Positions 41,161 to 49,700 of a stretch of DNA of 64,000 bases are shown here, piece by piece. The DNA is from Janthinobacterium sp. 344 (GTDB lineage: Bacteria > Pseudomonadota > Gammaproteobacteria > Burkholderiales > Burkholderiaceae_D). Location: the NCBI RefSeq assembly GCF_900112025.1, contig NZ_FOKL01000001.1, forward strand, positions 608,762-672,761, read 5' to 3'. Under the pieces are notes generated by a model. It saw only the letters and a program-made list of their open reading frames with translations. It made no database searches and was not told the origin of the DNA. The translations under genes were made by a program, and so were the position numbers. Each line of letters starts with the position of its first letter. Position 1 is the first letter of the stretch.

Positions 41161-41198
41161 TCTTCAAACCTGCTGCGCAGCCCGCTACGGTTTGAAGA
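41161..41198. repeat. 10-bp inverted repeat after the DUF2863 gene
   Basis: TCTTCAAACC (41161-41170) and GGTTTGAAGA (41189-41198) are perfect complements around an 18-base loop that itself contains the palindrome GCTGCGCAGC. It begins 13 bases after the DUF2863 stop, with a separate true terminator 70 bases further on. Confidence 0.8.
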
Positions 41199-41270
41199 GG
41201 TGTCGATGCAATGCTTGAACGGCAGTCGGATTAGCCGGAACGGCGTCATCCGGCAACAGCGTTAGCGCAC

Positions 41271-41303
41271 AAAAAAGGCGGAACCCCGGTTCCGCCTTTT
41301 TTT
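41271..41303. terminator. Bidirectional rho-independent terminator
   Basis: Stem GGCGGAACC/GGTTCCGCC with a two-base centre, flanked by six A on the left and seven T on the right. It works in both directions between the convergent DUF2863 and CYTH genes. Confidence 0.95.
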
Positions 41304-41327
41304 ATTTCAACGTCATTTAAACCACTA

Positions 41328-41792
41328 TCACCACTGCGAGAACGGGTGGCGGATCAGATTCGCGTTGTAATAGCGCGCATCGCCCGACACTTCCGCGCCG
41401 ATCCAGTCCGGCTTCTCGAAGGCCTGGTCTTCCGACGCCAGTTCGATCTCGGCCACCACCAGGCCGGCATTGGCGCCGAGAAATTCGTCGACTTCCCACA
41501 CCATGCCCGCGTGTTCGATGCGGTGGCGGTATTTTTCGATCAGCGGCTGCTCGCACAGCCCGTCGAGCAGTTCGGTGGCGTCGGCCAGCGGAATCGGATA
41601 CTCCCACTCGCCGCGCGAGGCGCCCACGTTGGCGCCCTTGATGGTCAGCATCGCCTGCCCGCCTTCGATGCGCACGCGCACCACGCGCTCGCGCGCGGAC
41701 GAGAGATAACCCTGGCGCAGCAGCACCGGCTGGCCCAGGCCGCGCCAGGCATCGCCAGCCAGCAGGAATTTACGCTCGATCTCGATACCCAT
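41328..41792 (-). CDS. CYTH-domain protein (inorganic triphosphatase-like)
   Basis: 154 residues from ATG 41792. The N-terminal signature MGIEIERKFLL is the ExExK motif of CYTH/TTM enzymes, which hydrolyse triphosphates within a beta tunnel. Alternating charged residues follow (RVVRVRIEGGQAMLTIKG, WEYPIPLADA, KYRHRIEHAG, WEVDEFLG, LVVAEIELASED). It is the short single-domain bacterial type, likely a tripolyphosphatase; an adenylate-cyclase class IV role is less likely. It starts 12 bases after the M14 gene stop, probably in one operon. Confidence 0.9.
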   Translation of the reverse strand: MGIEIERKFLLAGDAWRGLGQPVLLRQGYLSSARERVVRVRIEGGQAMLTIKGANVGASRGEWEYPIPLADATELLDGLCEQPLIEKYRHRIEHAGMVWEVDEFLGANAGLVVAEIELASEDQAFEKPDWIGAEVSGDARYYNANLIRHPFSQW

Positions 41793-41804
41793 GAACAACG
41801 CCGA

Positions 41805-42926
41805 TCAGTCCAGCGACAGCAGGATAGGCTGCAGCATGGCCGCGCCCAGGGCCGCGCTGCGCGCGCCATTCCAGCCGACGGCCGGATCCGGCAGATCCGC
41901 GTTTTCCTTGAACGGCATTTCCAGCGTCAAGGCCAGGCAGCCGAAGTGGTGGCCGACGTACTTCGACGCCAGGGTCAGCATGTCCGACTTGTACTTGCTG
42001 GCCGCGTAGCCGAACTTGTCCTGGAAGTCGGGGCTGGCCTGCTTGTAGCGCTCGATGAAGGCCTTCTGGTGCGCCGCCTGGGCCGGCGTGAAGTTTTCCA
42101 GCATTTCGTTGCCAGCCACAAAGTTGTACGGCAGCGCTTCATCGCCGTGGATGTCGAAGAACATGTCGACGCCCGTTTCGTGGATCTTGTTTTTCACGCA
42201 CAGCACTTCCGGGCTGGACGCCAGCGATGGCGTCATCCATTCGCGGTTCAGGTTGGCGCCGGCCGCGTTCGTGCGCAGGTTGCCGCGGATGGAGCCGTCC
42301 GGATTCATGTTCGGCACGATATGGAACACGGCGCGCTGCAGCAGTTTGCGCGCGATCGGGTTGGCATCATCGAGCAGCGAGTCGATGAGGCCTTCGACGA
42401 ACCATTCGGCCATCGATTCGCCCGGATGCTGGCGCGCGATGACCCAGATTTTCTTTTCCGCCTGCGGATTGCCGATGGTGACCATGTTCATGTCGCGGCC
42501 GTCGACGGTGCTGCCCAGGTCGGAGACGCGCGCCAGCGGATGCTCGGCCACTTCGCCCAGCAGGCGCAGATGGCGCTCCCACGAATACGGCTCGAAGTAG
42601 GCGTAGTACACGCTGTCGAGTTCCGGCGTATGCGAAATCGTCATGACCTGGCCATCGAACGACGTCGGCACGCGGAACCAGTTTTCGCTGTCGTAGCTGG
42701 CCACGGCCTGGTAGTCTTCATAGCCGGCCGGATAGGTGGCCTGGCCCGCGTTCAGGAAACGCATGGTGCATGCCTGGCCGCGCGCGCCCTGCAGGCGGAA
42801 GTGGAACCACTGGTGGATGTCGGCGTGGCTATCCTTGCGCAGGTTCAGGTCGATGGCGCCGGCACTGCTGGCGCTCACCACGTCGATGGCGCCAGAGTCG
42901 AAGTTCTGGCTGATTTTAATGGTCAT
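41805..42926 (-). CDS. M14 family carboxypeptidase (cytosolic carboxypeptidase-like)
   Basis: 373 residues from ATG 42926 (ATG 42944 is possible). An N-terminal beta-sandwich (about 1-115) of the M14-N type, with VYYAYFEPYSWERHLRLL, precedes the zinc carboxypeptidase domain. Zinc ligands are seen in ARQHPGESMAEWFVEG and FDIHGDEALP; substrate-binding NPDGSIRGNLRTNAAGANLN; catalytic Glu in LALTLEMPF. No signal peptide is visible, so it acts in the cytoplasm. Eukaryotic relatives remove glutamates from tubulin; the bacterial substrate is unknown. Confidence 0.9.
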   Translation of the reverse strand: MTIKISQNFDSGAIDVVSASSAGAIDLNLRKDSHADIHQWFHFRLQGARGQACTMRFLNAGQATYPAGYEDYQAVASYDSENWFRVPTSFDGQVMTISHTPELDSVYYAYFEPYSWERHLRLLGEVAEHPLARVSDLGSTVDGRDMNMVTIGNPQAEKKIWVIARQHPGESMAEWFVEGLIDSLLDDANPIARKLLQRAVFHIVPNMNPDGSIRGNLRTNAAGANLNREWMTPSLASSPEVLCVKNKIHETGVDMFFDIHGDEALPYNFVAGNEMLENFTPAQAAHQKAFIERYKQASPDFQDKFGYAASKYKSDMLTLASKYVGHHFGCLALTLEMPFKENADLPDPAVGWNGARSAALGAAMLQPILLSLD

Positions 42927-43227
42927 GGAATGGTCCGTCCTCATGTAAGTGTTCCGGCGCTGCCTCGTGGGCATGCGCCGTCGCGCGAAAAAACGCAGTG
43001 TAAGCTATCCCGCTATTTTCCGCCCTTTGGCCCCGTTCGCAAAGCCCGACAGGCCGATTCCTGCATCAATCCGGGGCATCGATGGCAAAGCGCCGGGCTA
43101 AAACGCGAAAAGTCGGCCAACTGTCGCATCTACCGGACAAAAATCTGATTTGTAACAATGCCAGACACATTGGCAACGCACGGCCGCCCTATAATTCTTT
43201 CTTTCATAGAGTCGCCAGGAAAGAGTC
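42927..43227. promoter_or_regulatory. 301-base divergent region between the M14 and TetR genes
   Basis: Contains the palindrome TGCCA-N7-TGGCA (43159-43175) and, 14 bases on, TATAAT (43190-43195) in front of the TetR-type gene. The palindrome covers the expected -35 area, so autorepression by the TetR protein is plausible. I see no gene in the region. Confidence 0.5.
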
Positions 43228-43890
43228 GTGGACAAGAAGTTGACTAATATTCAGGAAAGAAAGTTACGCGAGGCTCAGGCGCGGCGCGAGCACATCATCG
43301 ACGTCGTCAAGGATCTCATCAAAAAGGGTGGCGCGCGCGCCGTTTCCATCCGCAAAGTGGCCGAAGCGGCCGGATTTTCCACCACCGTCGTGTACGCGCT
43401 GTTCCGCGACAAGGCCACCCTGATCGCCCAGGCCATGGACAAGGACTTGCTGGAACTGGTACGCGCCATGCGCACCGCCTGCGACACCAGCATGGACCCG
43501 TGGGAACGCATCGGCCTCGTCGGCCGCGCCTACATCGAGTACGGCTTCCAGCATCCCGACGAGTATTCTCTGATCTTCATGGAGCTGCGTCCGCACGCGG
43601 AAGTCGACGCCGTCGAAGTGGAACACGGCAATATCGAGCAAGACCCGTATGCCTACGCGCTGCACCTGTTCGGCGATCTGGCGCAGGCCGGCCTGGTGCG
43701 CCAGGACGAGGCTGCCCTGCACGCCATGACGCAGATCTTCTGGCAGTCGCTGCACGGCCTGGTGTCGCTGCGCATCGTCATGGATGCGGGCGACCCATGG
43801 ACGCCGCACCCGGAAATGAACGCGCATATCGAAGACTTGCTCGCTGTCGTCACGGCAGGCATCCGGCTGCGCTTTGCACCGTCCTCGTGA
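43228..43890 (+). CDS. TetR/AcrR-family transcriptional regulator
   Basis: 220 residues starting at GTG 43228 with AGGAAAGAG upstream. The N-terminal HTH is ARREHIIDVVKDLIKKGGAR, AVSIRKVAEAAGFSTTVVYA, LFRDKATLIAQAM. The C-terminal ligand domain includes GFQHPDEYSLIFMELRP, the WHG-type domain seen in many proteobacterial TetR proteins. It precedes a small coiled-coil membrane protein gene on the same strand. Confidence 0.92.
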   Translation: MDKKLTNIQERKLREAQARREHIIDVVKDLIKKGGARAVSIRKVAEAAGFSTTVVYALFRDKATLIAQAMDKDLLELVRAMRTACDTSMDPWERIGLVGRAYIEYGFQHPDEYSLIFMELRPHAEVDAVEVEHGNIEQDPYAYALHLFGDLAQAGLVRQDEAALHAMTQIFWQSLHGLVSLRIVMDAGDPWTPHPEMNAHIEDLLAVVTAGIRLRFAPSS

Positions 43891-43986
43891 CGTTTGATCC
43901 AGCACAAACCGCCCCGACGGAAAAGGCGGACAGTGGGGTGACGCCGCCTGCGCTGGTGCAGCGCGGCTCGCGCGAAGGAGTGCGAG

Positions 43987-44358
43987 ATGAACGAAGCCTA
44001 TGCCACGGACCGGCTTGACAAACAGCAAAGCGCGAACAATGCTGTACGCATGGAAGCGCGCCTGACAAAACTGGAAACGGACCGGGAACATGACCGGCTA
44101 TGGTTCAAGACCCTGGAACAGCGTCTTGGCGAAGGCCTGGACAACGTGCGTACGGAATTGCGCGACGAATCGCAGTTGCTGCGGGCCGACCTGACGCAAT
44201 TTCGCGGCGACCTGCGCGGCGACTGCCACGCCTTGCGCACGGAACTGGGCGACATCCGCAAGCACATGCATACCCACTTCCTGTGGTTCATGGGCATCCA
44301 GGCCACCACCACGTTTGCCTTGCTGGGCCTGGGCGCCAAGGCCCTGCATATGTACTGA
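43987..44358 (+). CDS. Small coiled-coil protein with C-terminal membrane anchor
   Basis: 123 residues with GAAGGAG upstream of the ATG. Residues 20-95 form a heptad-like coiled coil (MEARLTKLETDREHDRLW, TELRDESQLLRADLTQF, LRTELGDIRKHMHTHF). Residues 97-120 (FLWFMGIQATTTFALLGLGA) are one membrane segment. The shape resembles DUF1640/CCDC90-like or hemolysin-XhlA-like anchors, but I do not recognise a family. Confidence 0.75.
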   Translation: MNEAYATDRLDKQQSANNAVRMEARLTKLETDREHDRLWFKTLEQRLGEGLDNVRTELRDESQLLRADLTQFRGDLRGDCHALRTELGDIRKHMHTHFLWFMGIQATTTFALLGLGAKALHMY

Positions 44359-44364
44359 ACAGTG

Positions 44365-44400
44365 AAAAAGGCAGGTGCGGTGCTGCACCGCCCTGCCTGC
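44365..44400 (-). terminator. Terminator of the CoA-transferase gene
   Basis: On the minus strand a long stem (GGCAGG..GCGGTG with CACCGC..CCTGCC, loop CAG) is followed by five T (complement of 44365-44369). It lies about 20 bases past the stop. Confidence 0.8.
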
Positions 44401-44417
44401 CTTGATGCTGGCAAAGC

Positions 44418-45914
44418 TTACTGTGCTGCCAGCATGCTCTGCGTTTCCTGGTAGCGCGTATGCCACGCCAGCGCCTGTTCCAGGATGTGCGGCGTGTGGC
44501 CGCCGCGCTGGCATGCCGCGTCGTAATACGCGCGCAATTGGTCCCGGTAATCGGGATGCGTGCAGCGCTCGATGATCAAGGGCGCCCGTTCACGCGGCGC
44601 CAGTCCGCGCAAGTCGGCAAAGCCCCACTCCGTCACCAGCACGTCGACGTCGTGCTCCGTATGGTCCACGTGCGAGACCATCGGCACGACGCTGGAAATG
44701 CGTCCGCCCTTGGCCGCCGATTTCGACACGAACATCGACACTTGCCCATTGCGCGCAAAGTCGCCCGACCCGCCGATGCCGTTCATCATGTGCGTGCCGC
44801 ACACGTGCGTGGAATTGACGTTGCCGTAAATATCGAACTCGAGCGCCGTGTTCAGCGCGATGATGCCCAGGCGGCGCACGATTTCCGGATGGTTGCTGAT
44901 CTCTTGCGGGCGCAGCACGATCTTCGAGCGGTAATGGTCGATGTTGTCCATCAGCTTCTGGTGCACGGGCGCCGACAGGGTGATCGACGAGGCCGAGGCG
45001 AACGCCAGCTGGCCCGAGTCGAGCAGCTCGATGGCACTGTCCTGCAGCACTTCCGAATACATGGTCATGTTGCGGAAAGGAGAACCGATCAGGCCATGCA
45101 GCACGGCATTGGCGATGGTGCCGATCCCCGCCTGCAGGGGCAGCAGTTCCGGCCCCATGCGCCCGGCCGCCACTTCGCCTTCCAGGAAGGCGATCACGTG
45201 GCCGGCGATCGCCTGCGTTTCCGCGTCGGGCGGCAAGGCGTTCGACGGGCTGTCGGGGCTGTCCGTGATGACGATGGCGGCGATGCGCGCCGGGTCGATG
45301 GCAATGGCCGTGCTGCCCAGGCGCTGATCCACGCGCGTGAGCGGGATCGGTTCGCGGCCCGGCAGCGATTGTGGGATATAAATATCGTGCAAGCCTTCCA
45401 GCGCCAGCGGCGTGGACAGGTTGATTTCGATGATGACTTGCGTTGCCTGCTGGGCGAACGCGGCGGAGTTGCCTACCGACATGGTCGGGATGATGGCGCC
45501 GGCCGCCGTGATGGCCGTCGCTTCGATGACGGCGATGTCGACGGCGGCCAGGTTGCCCGAGCGCAGCTGCTCGGCCGTTTCCGACAGGTGCTGGTCGATG
45601 AACATGACGTCGCCGTTGTTGATCTTGCCGCGCAGAACCGGGTCGACCTGGAACGGCATGCGGCGCGCCAGCACGCCCGCCTCGGCCATCAGGCCGTCGC
45701 TGCCATTGCCCAGCGAGGCGCCCGTGATCAGGGTCAGGCTCAGGGGGTCTTGCAGGGCGCGCTCGGCCAGGGCGCGCGGCAGGGCCTTGGCGTCGCCGGC
45801 ACGGGTGAACCCGCTCATGCCGACACGCATGCCGTTGTGGAACAATTTGGCTGCCTCATCGGCGCTCATGATTTTACTCAGCAGGCCTGGGTGGCGGATA
45901 CGGTCCTCGTACAT
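44418..45914 (-). CDS. Acetyl-CoA hydrolase/transferase family protein (succinate CoA-transferase type)
   Basis: 498 residues from ATG 45914 with AGGAG upstream. The family is recognised from MSGFTRAGDAKALPRALAER, GPELLPLQAGIGTIANAVLH, MYSEVLQDSAIELLDSGQL and a C-terminal THPDYRDQLRAYY. Length and motifs fit the cat1/ScpC/AarC group that swaps CoA between succinate and acetate or propionate. Such an enzyme could replace succinyl-CoA synthetase in the cycle encoded nearby. It is divergent from a LysR gene that probably regulates it. Confidence 0.88.
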   Translation of the reverse strand: MYEDRIRHPGLLSKIMSADEAAKLFHNGMRVGMSGFTRAGDAKALPRALAERALQDPLSLTLITGASLGNGSDGLMAEAGVLARRMPFQVDPVLRGKINNGDVMFIDQHLSETAEQLRSGNLAAVDIAVIEATAITAAGAIIPTMSVGNSAAFAQQATQVIIEINLSTPLALEGLHDIYIPQSLPGREPIPLTRVDQRLGSTAIAIDPARIAAIVITDSPDSPSNALPPDAETQAIAGHVIAFLEGEVAAGRMGPELLPLQAGIGTIANAVLHGLIGSPFRNMTMYSEVLQDSAIELLDSGQLAFASASSITLSAPVHQKLMDNIDHYRSKIVLRPQEISNHPEIVRRLGIIALNTALEFDIYGNVNSTHVCGTHMMNGIGGSGDFARNGQVSMFVSKSAAKGGRISSVVPMVSHVDHTEHDVDVLVTEWGFADLRGLAPRERAPLIIERCTHPDYRDQLRAYYDAACQRGGHTPHILEQALAWHTRYQETQSMLAAQ

Positions 45915-45974
45915 CGTGATGCTCCTGATCTTCTTCATATTCTCAAACTGGATGGCTGTCATACACCAGCCCCA

Positions 45975-46003
45975 TAAGTGGATTCAGTATAAAATCCCGC
46001 TTA
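45975..46003. promoter_or_regulatory. Imperfect inverted repeat in the CoA-transferase/LysR interval
   Basis: TAAGTGGATT (45975-45984) faces AATCCCGCTTA (45993-46003) with one gap and one mismatch. A minus-strand TATACT -10-like hexamer lies between the arms. It is a candidate LysR site in the 160-base divergent region. Confidence 0.4.
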
Positions 46004-46074
46004 CATGCATGGCATGAATTAATTTCGCCACATCCAGTCGATATTTTCATGCCCTGACACTCCCGAGCCCCCTC

Positions 46075-46968
46075 TTGGATATCCGTTCCCTGCGCTATTT
46101 CGTGGAAACCGTGCGCCTGTCGAGCTTTACGCAGGCGGCCGAATCGCTGCACCTGACCCAGTCGACCATCAGCAAAATGGTGCGCCAGCTGGAAGACGAG
46201 GTGGGCGCTCAGCTGCTGGTGCGCGATGGGCGCAAGCTGACCCTGACGGACACGGGCCGCATCGTCTACCAGCACGGCCAGGAAATGCTGGCCAATATGC
46301 GCCAGCTGACCCTGGAAGTGCGCGACACGCAGGCCTTGCAGCGCGGCAGCCTGACGGTCGGCATCCCGCCCATGATCAATGTGCTGTTCACCTCGGTGCT
46401 GAAAGCATTCCGCGCGCGCCATCCGCACATCAGCCTGACCCTGCAGGAAGACACGGGCCAGCAGATCGAGCGCAAGGTGGCGGCCGGCGAGCTGGAAATC
46501 GGCATGACGGTGCTGCCGGCCGATCCTGAACTCGACCTCGTCGCCGTGCCTGTCGCCAGCTACCCGATCTGGGCCCTGGCCGAGCCGGGCACCTTCCAGA
46601 AGAACCGCACGACCCTGCCGTTCAAGGCGCTGGCCGACCTGCCGCTGGTGCTCCTCAAGGATGATTTCGCCCTCACGCGCAGCCTGCGCCAGCATTTCGC
46701 GCAGGCGGGTTTCGCGCCGACGATCACCGCGCAGAGCGGACAATGGGACTGGCTGGTGGCGATGGCCTCCGCGGGCCTGGGCGTGGCCCTGCTGCCGCAG
46801 CCGTTCATCCACCGCCTGGCGGGTGAACCGCTGGAAACGGTACGCATCGTCGAGCCGGAAGTGGCGTGGCAGGTGGCGCACGTGTGGAGCGGACGCTATC
46901 TGTCGCACGCGGCGCGCGCCTGGCTGGAAGTGTGTCAGGACGTGCTGGGCACGACATTCGAACACTGA
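46075..46968 (+). CDS. LysR-family transcriptional regulator
   Basis: 297 residues starting at TTG 46075; no in-frame ATG lies upstream. HTH: MDIRSLRYFVETVRLSSFTQ, AAESLHLTQSTISKMVRQLE, LLVRDGRKLTLTDTGRIVYQ. The effector domain follows (GSLTVGIPPMINVLFTSVLK, ELEIGMTVLPADPELDLVAV), as in the CynR/GltC-like group. Divergent from the CoA-transferase gene, its likely target. Confidence 0.92.
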   Translation: MDIRSLRYFVETVRLSSFTQAAESLHLTQSTISKMVRQLEDEVGAQLLVRDGRKLTLTDTGRIVYQHGQEMLANMRQLTLEVRDTQALQRGSLTVGIPPMINVLFTSVLKAFRARHPHISLTLQEDTGQQIERKVAAGELEIGMTVLPADPELDLVAVPVASYPIWALAEPGTFQKNRTTLPFKALADLPLVLLKDDFALTRSLRQHFAQAGFAPTITAQSGQWDWLVAMASAGLGVALLPQPFIHRLAGEPLETVRIVEPEVAWQVAHVWSGRYLSHAARAWLEVCQDVLGTTFEH

Positions 46969-46979
46969 GGAGTCGACGC

Positions 46980-47007
46980 AAAAAAGGGTGGCCGAGGCCA
47001 CCCTTTT
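46980..47007. terminator. Bidirectional terminator between LysR and sugar transporter genes
   Basis: 12-bp stem AAAAGGGTGGCC/GGCCACCCTTTT around a two-base centre, with further A residues on the left. It serves both convergent genes. Confidence 0.9.
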
Positions 47008-47029
47008 GATTTACCGCAGGCTGCTGCGC

Positions 47030-48331
47030 TTATTTGCCGTCGTCCTGGTACATGCCGGCGTACTTCCAGCCGAAGTACAGAATGAAGGTGTAGCACAGGG
47101 CCGGCACGAGGAAGGACAGCTGCAGGTTGATGTGGTCAGCCAGGAAACCCTGGATGAACGGCACGATGGCGCCGCCGACGATGGCCATGCACAGGATGCC
47201 GGAACCCTGGCCCGTTTGCGCGCCCAGCTTGTTCAAGGCCATGCTGAAGATGGTCGGGAACATGATGGAGTTGAACAGGCCCACGGCGATCAGCGCCCAC
47301 ATGGCGGTGTGGCCACTGGAGAACACGGCGACGAGGATCAGCGCGATGACGACGGCGGCGTTGAAGGCCAGGGTCTTGCCCGGGCTGACATAGCGCATCA
47401 CGGCAAAGCCGACGAAGCGGCCCAGCATGGCGCCACCCCAGTAATAGCTGACGAAATAGGCGGCGTCGGCGTGGCTGAGGCCCGCGATATGGCTCTCGCC
47501 CAGGAAGTTGATCAGGAAGCTGCCGATGCTCACTTCGCCGCCCACGTACAGGAAGATGGCCAGCGCGCCCAGCACCAGGTGGCGGTGCGACCAGATCGAG
47601 ACCTTGTTGCCGTCCTGCGCCAGGGCGGCCGCGTCGTCCGCGTGCGAAATCTTCGGCAGCTTGGCCAGCGCGAACAGCACGGCCAGAATCACCAGGGTGG
47701 CGGCCAGCACCAGGTACGGGCCCTGCACGGCGGCCGCTTCCTTGGCGCGGTAGGCCAGCTGCTCGGCGGCCGGCAGCAGGTCGAACTGCTGCACCGTCAG
47801 CACGGTGCCGGACAAGATCAGCATGCCGCCCAGGGCTGGCGCCACGGTGGTGCCCAGCGCATTGAACGCCTGTGTCAGGGTCAATCGGCTCGATGCCGTC
47901 TGCGGGTCGCCCAGCTCCGTCACGTACGGGTTGGCCGCCACTTGCAGCACGGTGATGCCGGCCGCCAGGATGAAGAAGGACAGCAGGAACAGTGCGTAGC
48001 TGCCGGTGGAGGCGGGATAGAACATGGCGCAGCCGGCGGCGGCGATCAGCAGGCCCGCGACGACGCCGCGCTGGTAGCCGATGCGCTTGATCAGCATGCC
48101 GGCCGGCAGCGAAACGATGGCATAGGCCCCGAAGAAACAGAACTGCACCAGCATCGCCTGCACATAAGTCAAGGTGTAGATCGAGCGCAGATGGGGGATG
48201 AGCACATCATTGAGCGAGGTCAGCAAACCCCACATGAAAAACAGCACCGTGACAATGATCAGGGCGCCCGTATTGTTTTGCGTGCCGGCCCGTGCGGACG
48301 ATGCGTCCAGGCCTTGCTTTACGTATTCCAT
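47030..48331 (-). CDS. MFS sugar transporter of the fucose/glucose/galactose permease (FHS) family
   Basis: 433 residues with 12 predicted membrane segments. FHS-family motifs: [74 protein letters not shown]. The start is ATG 48331 with GGAGAAGG immediately upstream. Substrates in this family include glucose, galactose, fucose and GlcNAc. A LacI-type operator lies 42 bases upstream. With the chitinase in the same window GlcNAc is an attractive substrate, but that is inference. Confidence 0.92.
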   Translation of the reverse strand: MEYVKQGLDASSARAGTQNNTGALIIVTVLFFMWGLLTSLNDVLIPHLRSIYTLTYVQAMLVQFCFFGAYAIVSLPAGMLIKRIGYQRGVVAGLLIAAAGCAMFYPASTGSYALFLLSFFILAAGITVLQVAANPYVTELGDPQTASSRLTLTQAFNALGTTVAPALGGMLILSGTVLTVQQFDLLPAAEQLAYRAKEAAAVQGPYLVLAATLVILAVLFALAKLPKISHADDAAALAQDGNKVSIWSHRHLVLGALAIFLYVGGEVSIGSFLINFLGESHIAGLSHADAAYFVSYYWGGAMLGRFVGFAVMRYVSPGKTLAFNAAVVIALILVAVFSSGHTAMWALIAVGLFNSIMFPTIFSMALNKLGAQTGQGSGILCMAIVGGAIVPFIQGFLADHINLQLSFLVPALCYTFILYFGWKYAGMYQDDGK

Positions 48332-48769
48332 ACCTTCTCCATTTTTCAAATCCAAGTTTTGTCTTGCCAGGCATGGAAGCGATTCCATCAAGGCAACACC
48401 AGGACGCGCCAGAAAAGTCGCCAGACATCAGCGCAGGCTATGACTGCCATCAGGAATACGGGGCAAGCATGGCGCAATTCTCGCGCGGCGGGCGCACGGC
48501 CGGGCATTTCTCGCCAGAACAGTGTTTTATGTGTGCAGCAGGCCTGCTGGCTGCGTCTGAAAACAACATCCTGGCAAAAACAGTCTTGTAGTAAAACTAC
48601 GATACTGCGCCCGCATTATGCCCGAAAGCCCCGCAATGCGCAGCTTTCCCGCCTGTTATTTCAAAAATGAATAGCCGACATTTGAAATCAAAAGTAGCCT
48701 TATATCTTGGGATTGGTATACTTATGTTGCAGTGCAGCACACCGCGGCACGCCACTCAAGGAGTCTGCC
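48332..48769. promoter_or_regulatory. 438-base region between the transporter and DUF3563 genes
   Basis: Holds a LacI-type operator (48373-48388, listed separately), the palindrome GTAGT-AAA-ACTAC (48588-48600), and the Shine-Dalgarno AAGGAG of the DUF3563 gene. The palindrome core TAGTAAAACTA recurs inverted at 49672-49682. I see no further gene. Confidence 0.6.
48373..48388. promoter_or_regulatory. LacI-family operator ATGGAAGCGATTCCAT
   Basis: Six-base arms ATGGAA/TTCCAT around GCGA, fitting the AAnCGnTT core of LacI/GalR-family sites. It lies 42-57 bases upstream of the sugar transporter ATG. No LacI-family gene is in this window. Confidence 0.65.
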
Positions 48770-49003
48770 ATGTCTACCGCCTTTACCTATCACACCACGC
48801 AAAACAACAATATCGTCGCCACCCTGGCGCACGCCGCCAAACGCCTGGGCGCCTGGCTGAGCCAAAGCAGCGACCACCGCGAACGCGCTTACGAAGAAGC
48901 GTATCTGGCCGAATCGACGGACCGTTACGATCTGGAATACCGCATGCGCGAACTGGCCCGTGCCAACCCGCAGCCGAGCTGGATGAGCGGCCTGAGTCGT
49001 TAA
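48770..49003 (+). CDS. DUF3563 family small protein
   Basis: 77 residues from ATG 48770, with AAGGAG upstream. The C-terminal half EEAYLAESTDRYDLEYRMRE is the DUF3563 signature found in Burkholderiales and rhizobia; the N-terminal half is polar. No signal peptide or membrane segment. The function is unknown. Confidence 0.82.
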   Translation: MSTAFTYHTTQNNNIVATLAHAAKRLGAWLSQSSDHRERAYEEAYLAESTDRYDLEYRMRELARANPQPSWMSGLSR

Positions 49004-49114
49004 GAGTGCCGCCATACCCAGCCACTCATCGCAGACCATTATTGGCTGTTGCAACATCGATAGCACCATCCTGCTCGCCTTGCGCTTGAGCACAGGATGG
49101 GCTATACAGGCGGG

Positions 49115-49642
49115 ATGCAAACGCCCATTACCATCGTCACCATCGCCGGCAGCCTGCGCGCCGCCTCGCTGAACAGCGCTCTGCTGCGCGCCATCGCCCG
49201 GCTTGCCCCGCCGCCATTCGACGTCCGCATCTATCCGGGACTCGGTGAACTGCCGCTGTTCAATCCTGACCTCGACGCCGGCAGCCTGCCCGCCGTGACG
49301 GGTCTGCGCGACGCCATCCTGGCGGCCGACGTGCTGATGCTGGCCAGCCCCGAGTATGCGCACGGCGTGAGCGGGCCCATGAAGAATGCGCTGGACTGGA
49401 TGGTGGGAAATGAATCGTTCATCGACAAGCCGCTGGTGCTGCTGAACGCCTCGCCGCGCGCCACGCACGCGCAGGCGGCCCTGCGCGAAACGGTGCGCAC
49501 CATGTCGGCGCGCCTGATCGACGAGGCCTGCATCAGCCTGCCCCTGCTGGGGTCGGGACTCGATGCGGACGGCATCGCCGCAGACCCGGCATTGCGCCGG
49601 GCCATCCTCGATATGTTGCAACGCATCAGGGCATTTTCATGA
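49115..49642 (+). CDS. NADPH-dependent FMN reductase
   Basis: 175 residues from ATG 49115 (an in-frame ATG at 49097 is possible). Flavodoxin-like fold: TIVTIAGSLRAASLNSALLR (phosphate-binding loop), LGELPLFNPDLDAG, VLMLASPEYAHGVSGPMKNA and the following LDWMVGNESFIDKP form the FMN/NADPH site of the SsuE/ChrR/YieF-type family. The substrate is likely quinone, azo or chromate-type acceptors. Confidence 0.9.
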   Translation: MQTPITIVTIAGSLRAASLNSALLRAIARLAPPPFDVRIYPGLGELPLFNPDLDAGSLPAVTGLRDAILAADVLMLASPEYAHGVSGPMKNALDWMVGNESFIDKPLVLLNASPRATHAQAALRETVRTMSARLIDEACISLPLLGSGLDADGIAADPALRRAILDMLQRIRAFS

Positions 49643-49700
49643 CCGTCTGCACGTTTCACTGTCAAATCATCTAGTTTTACTACGTACTTCTACGCACCGC

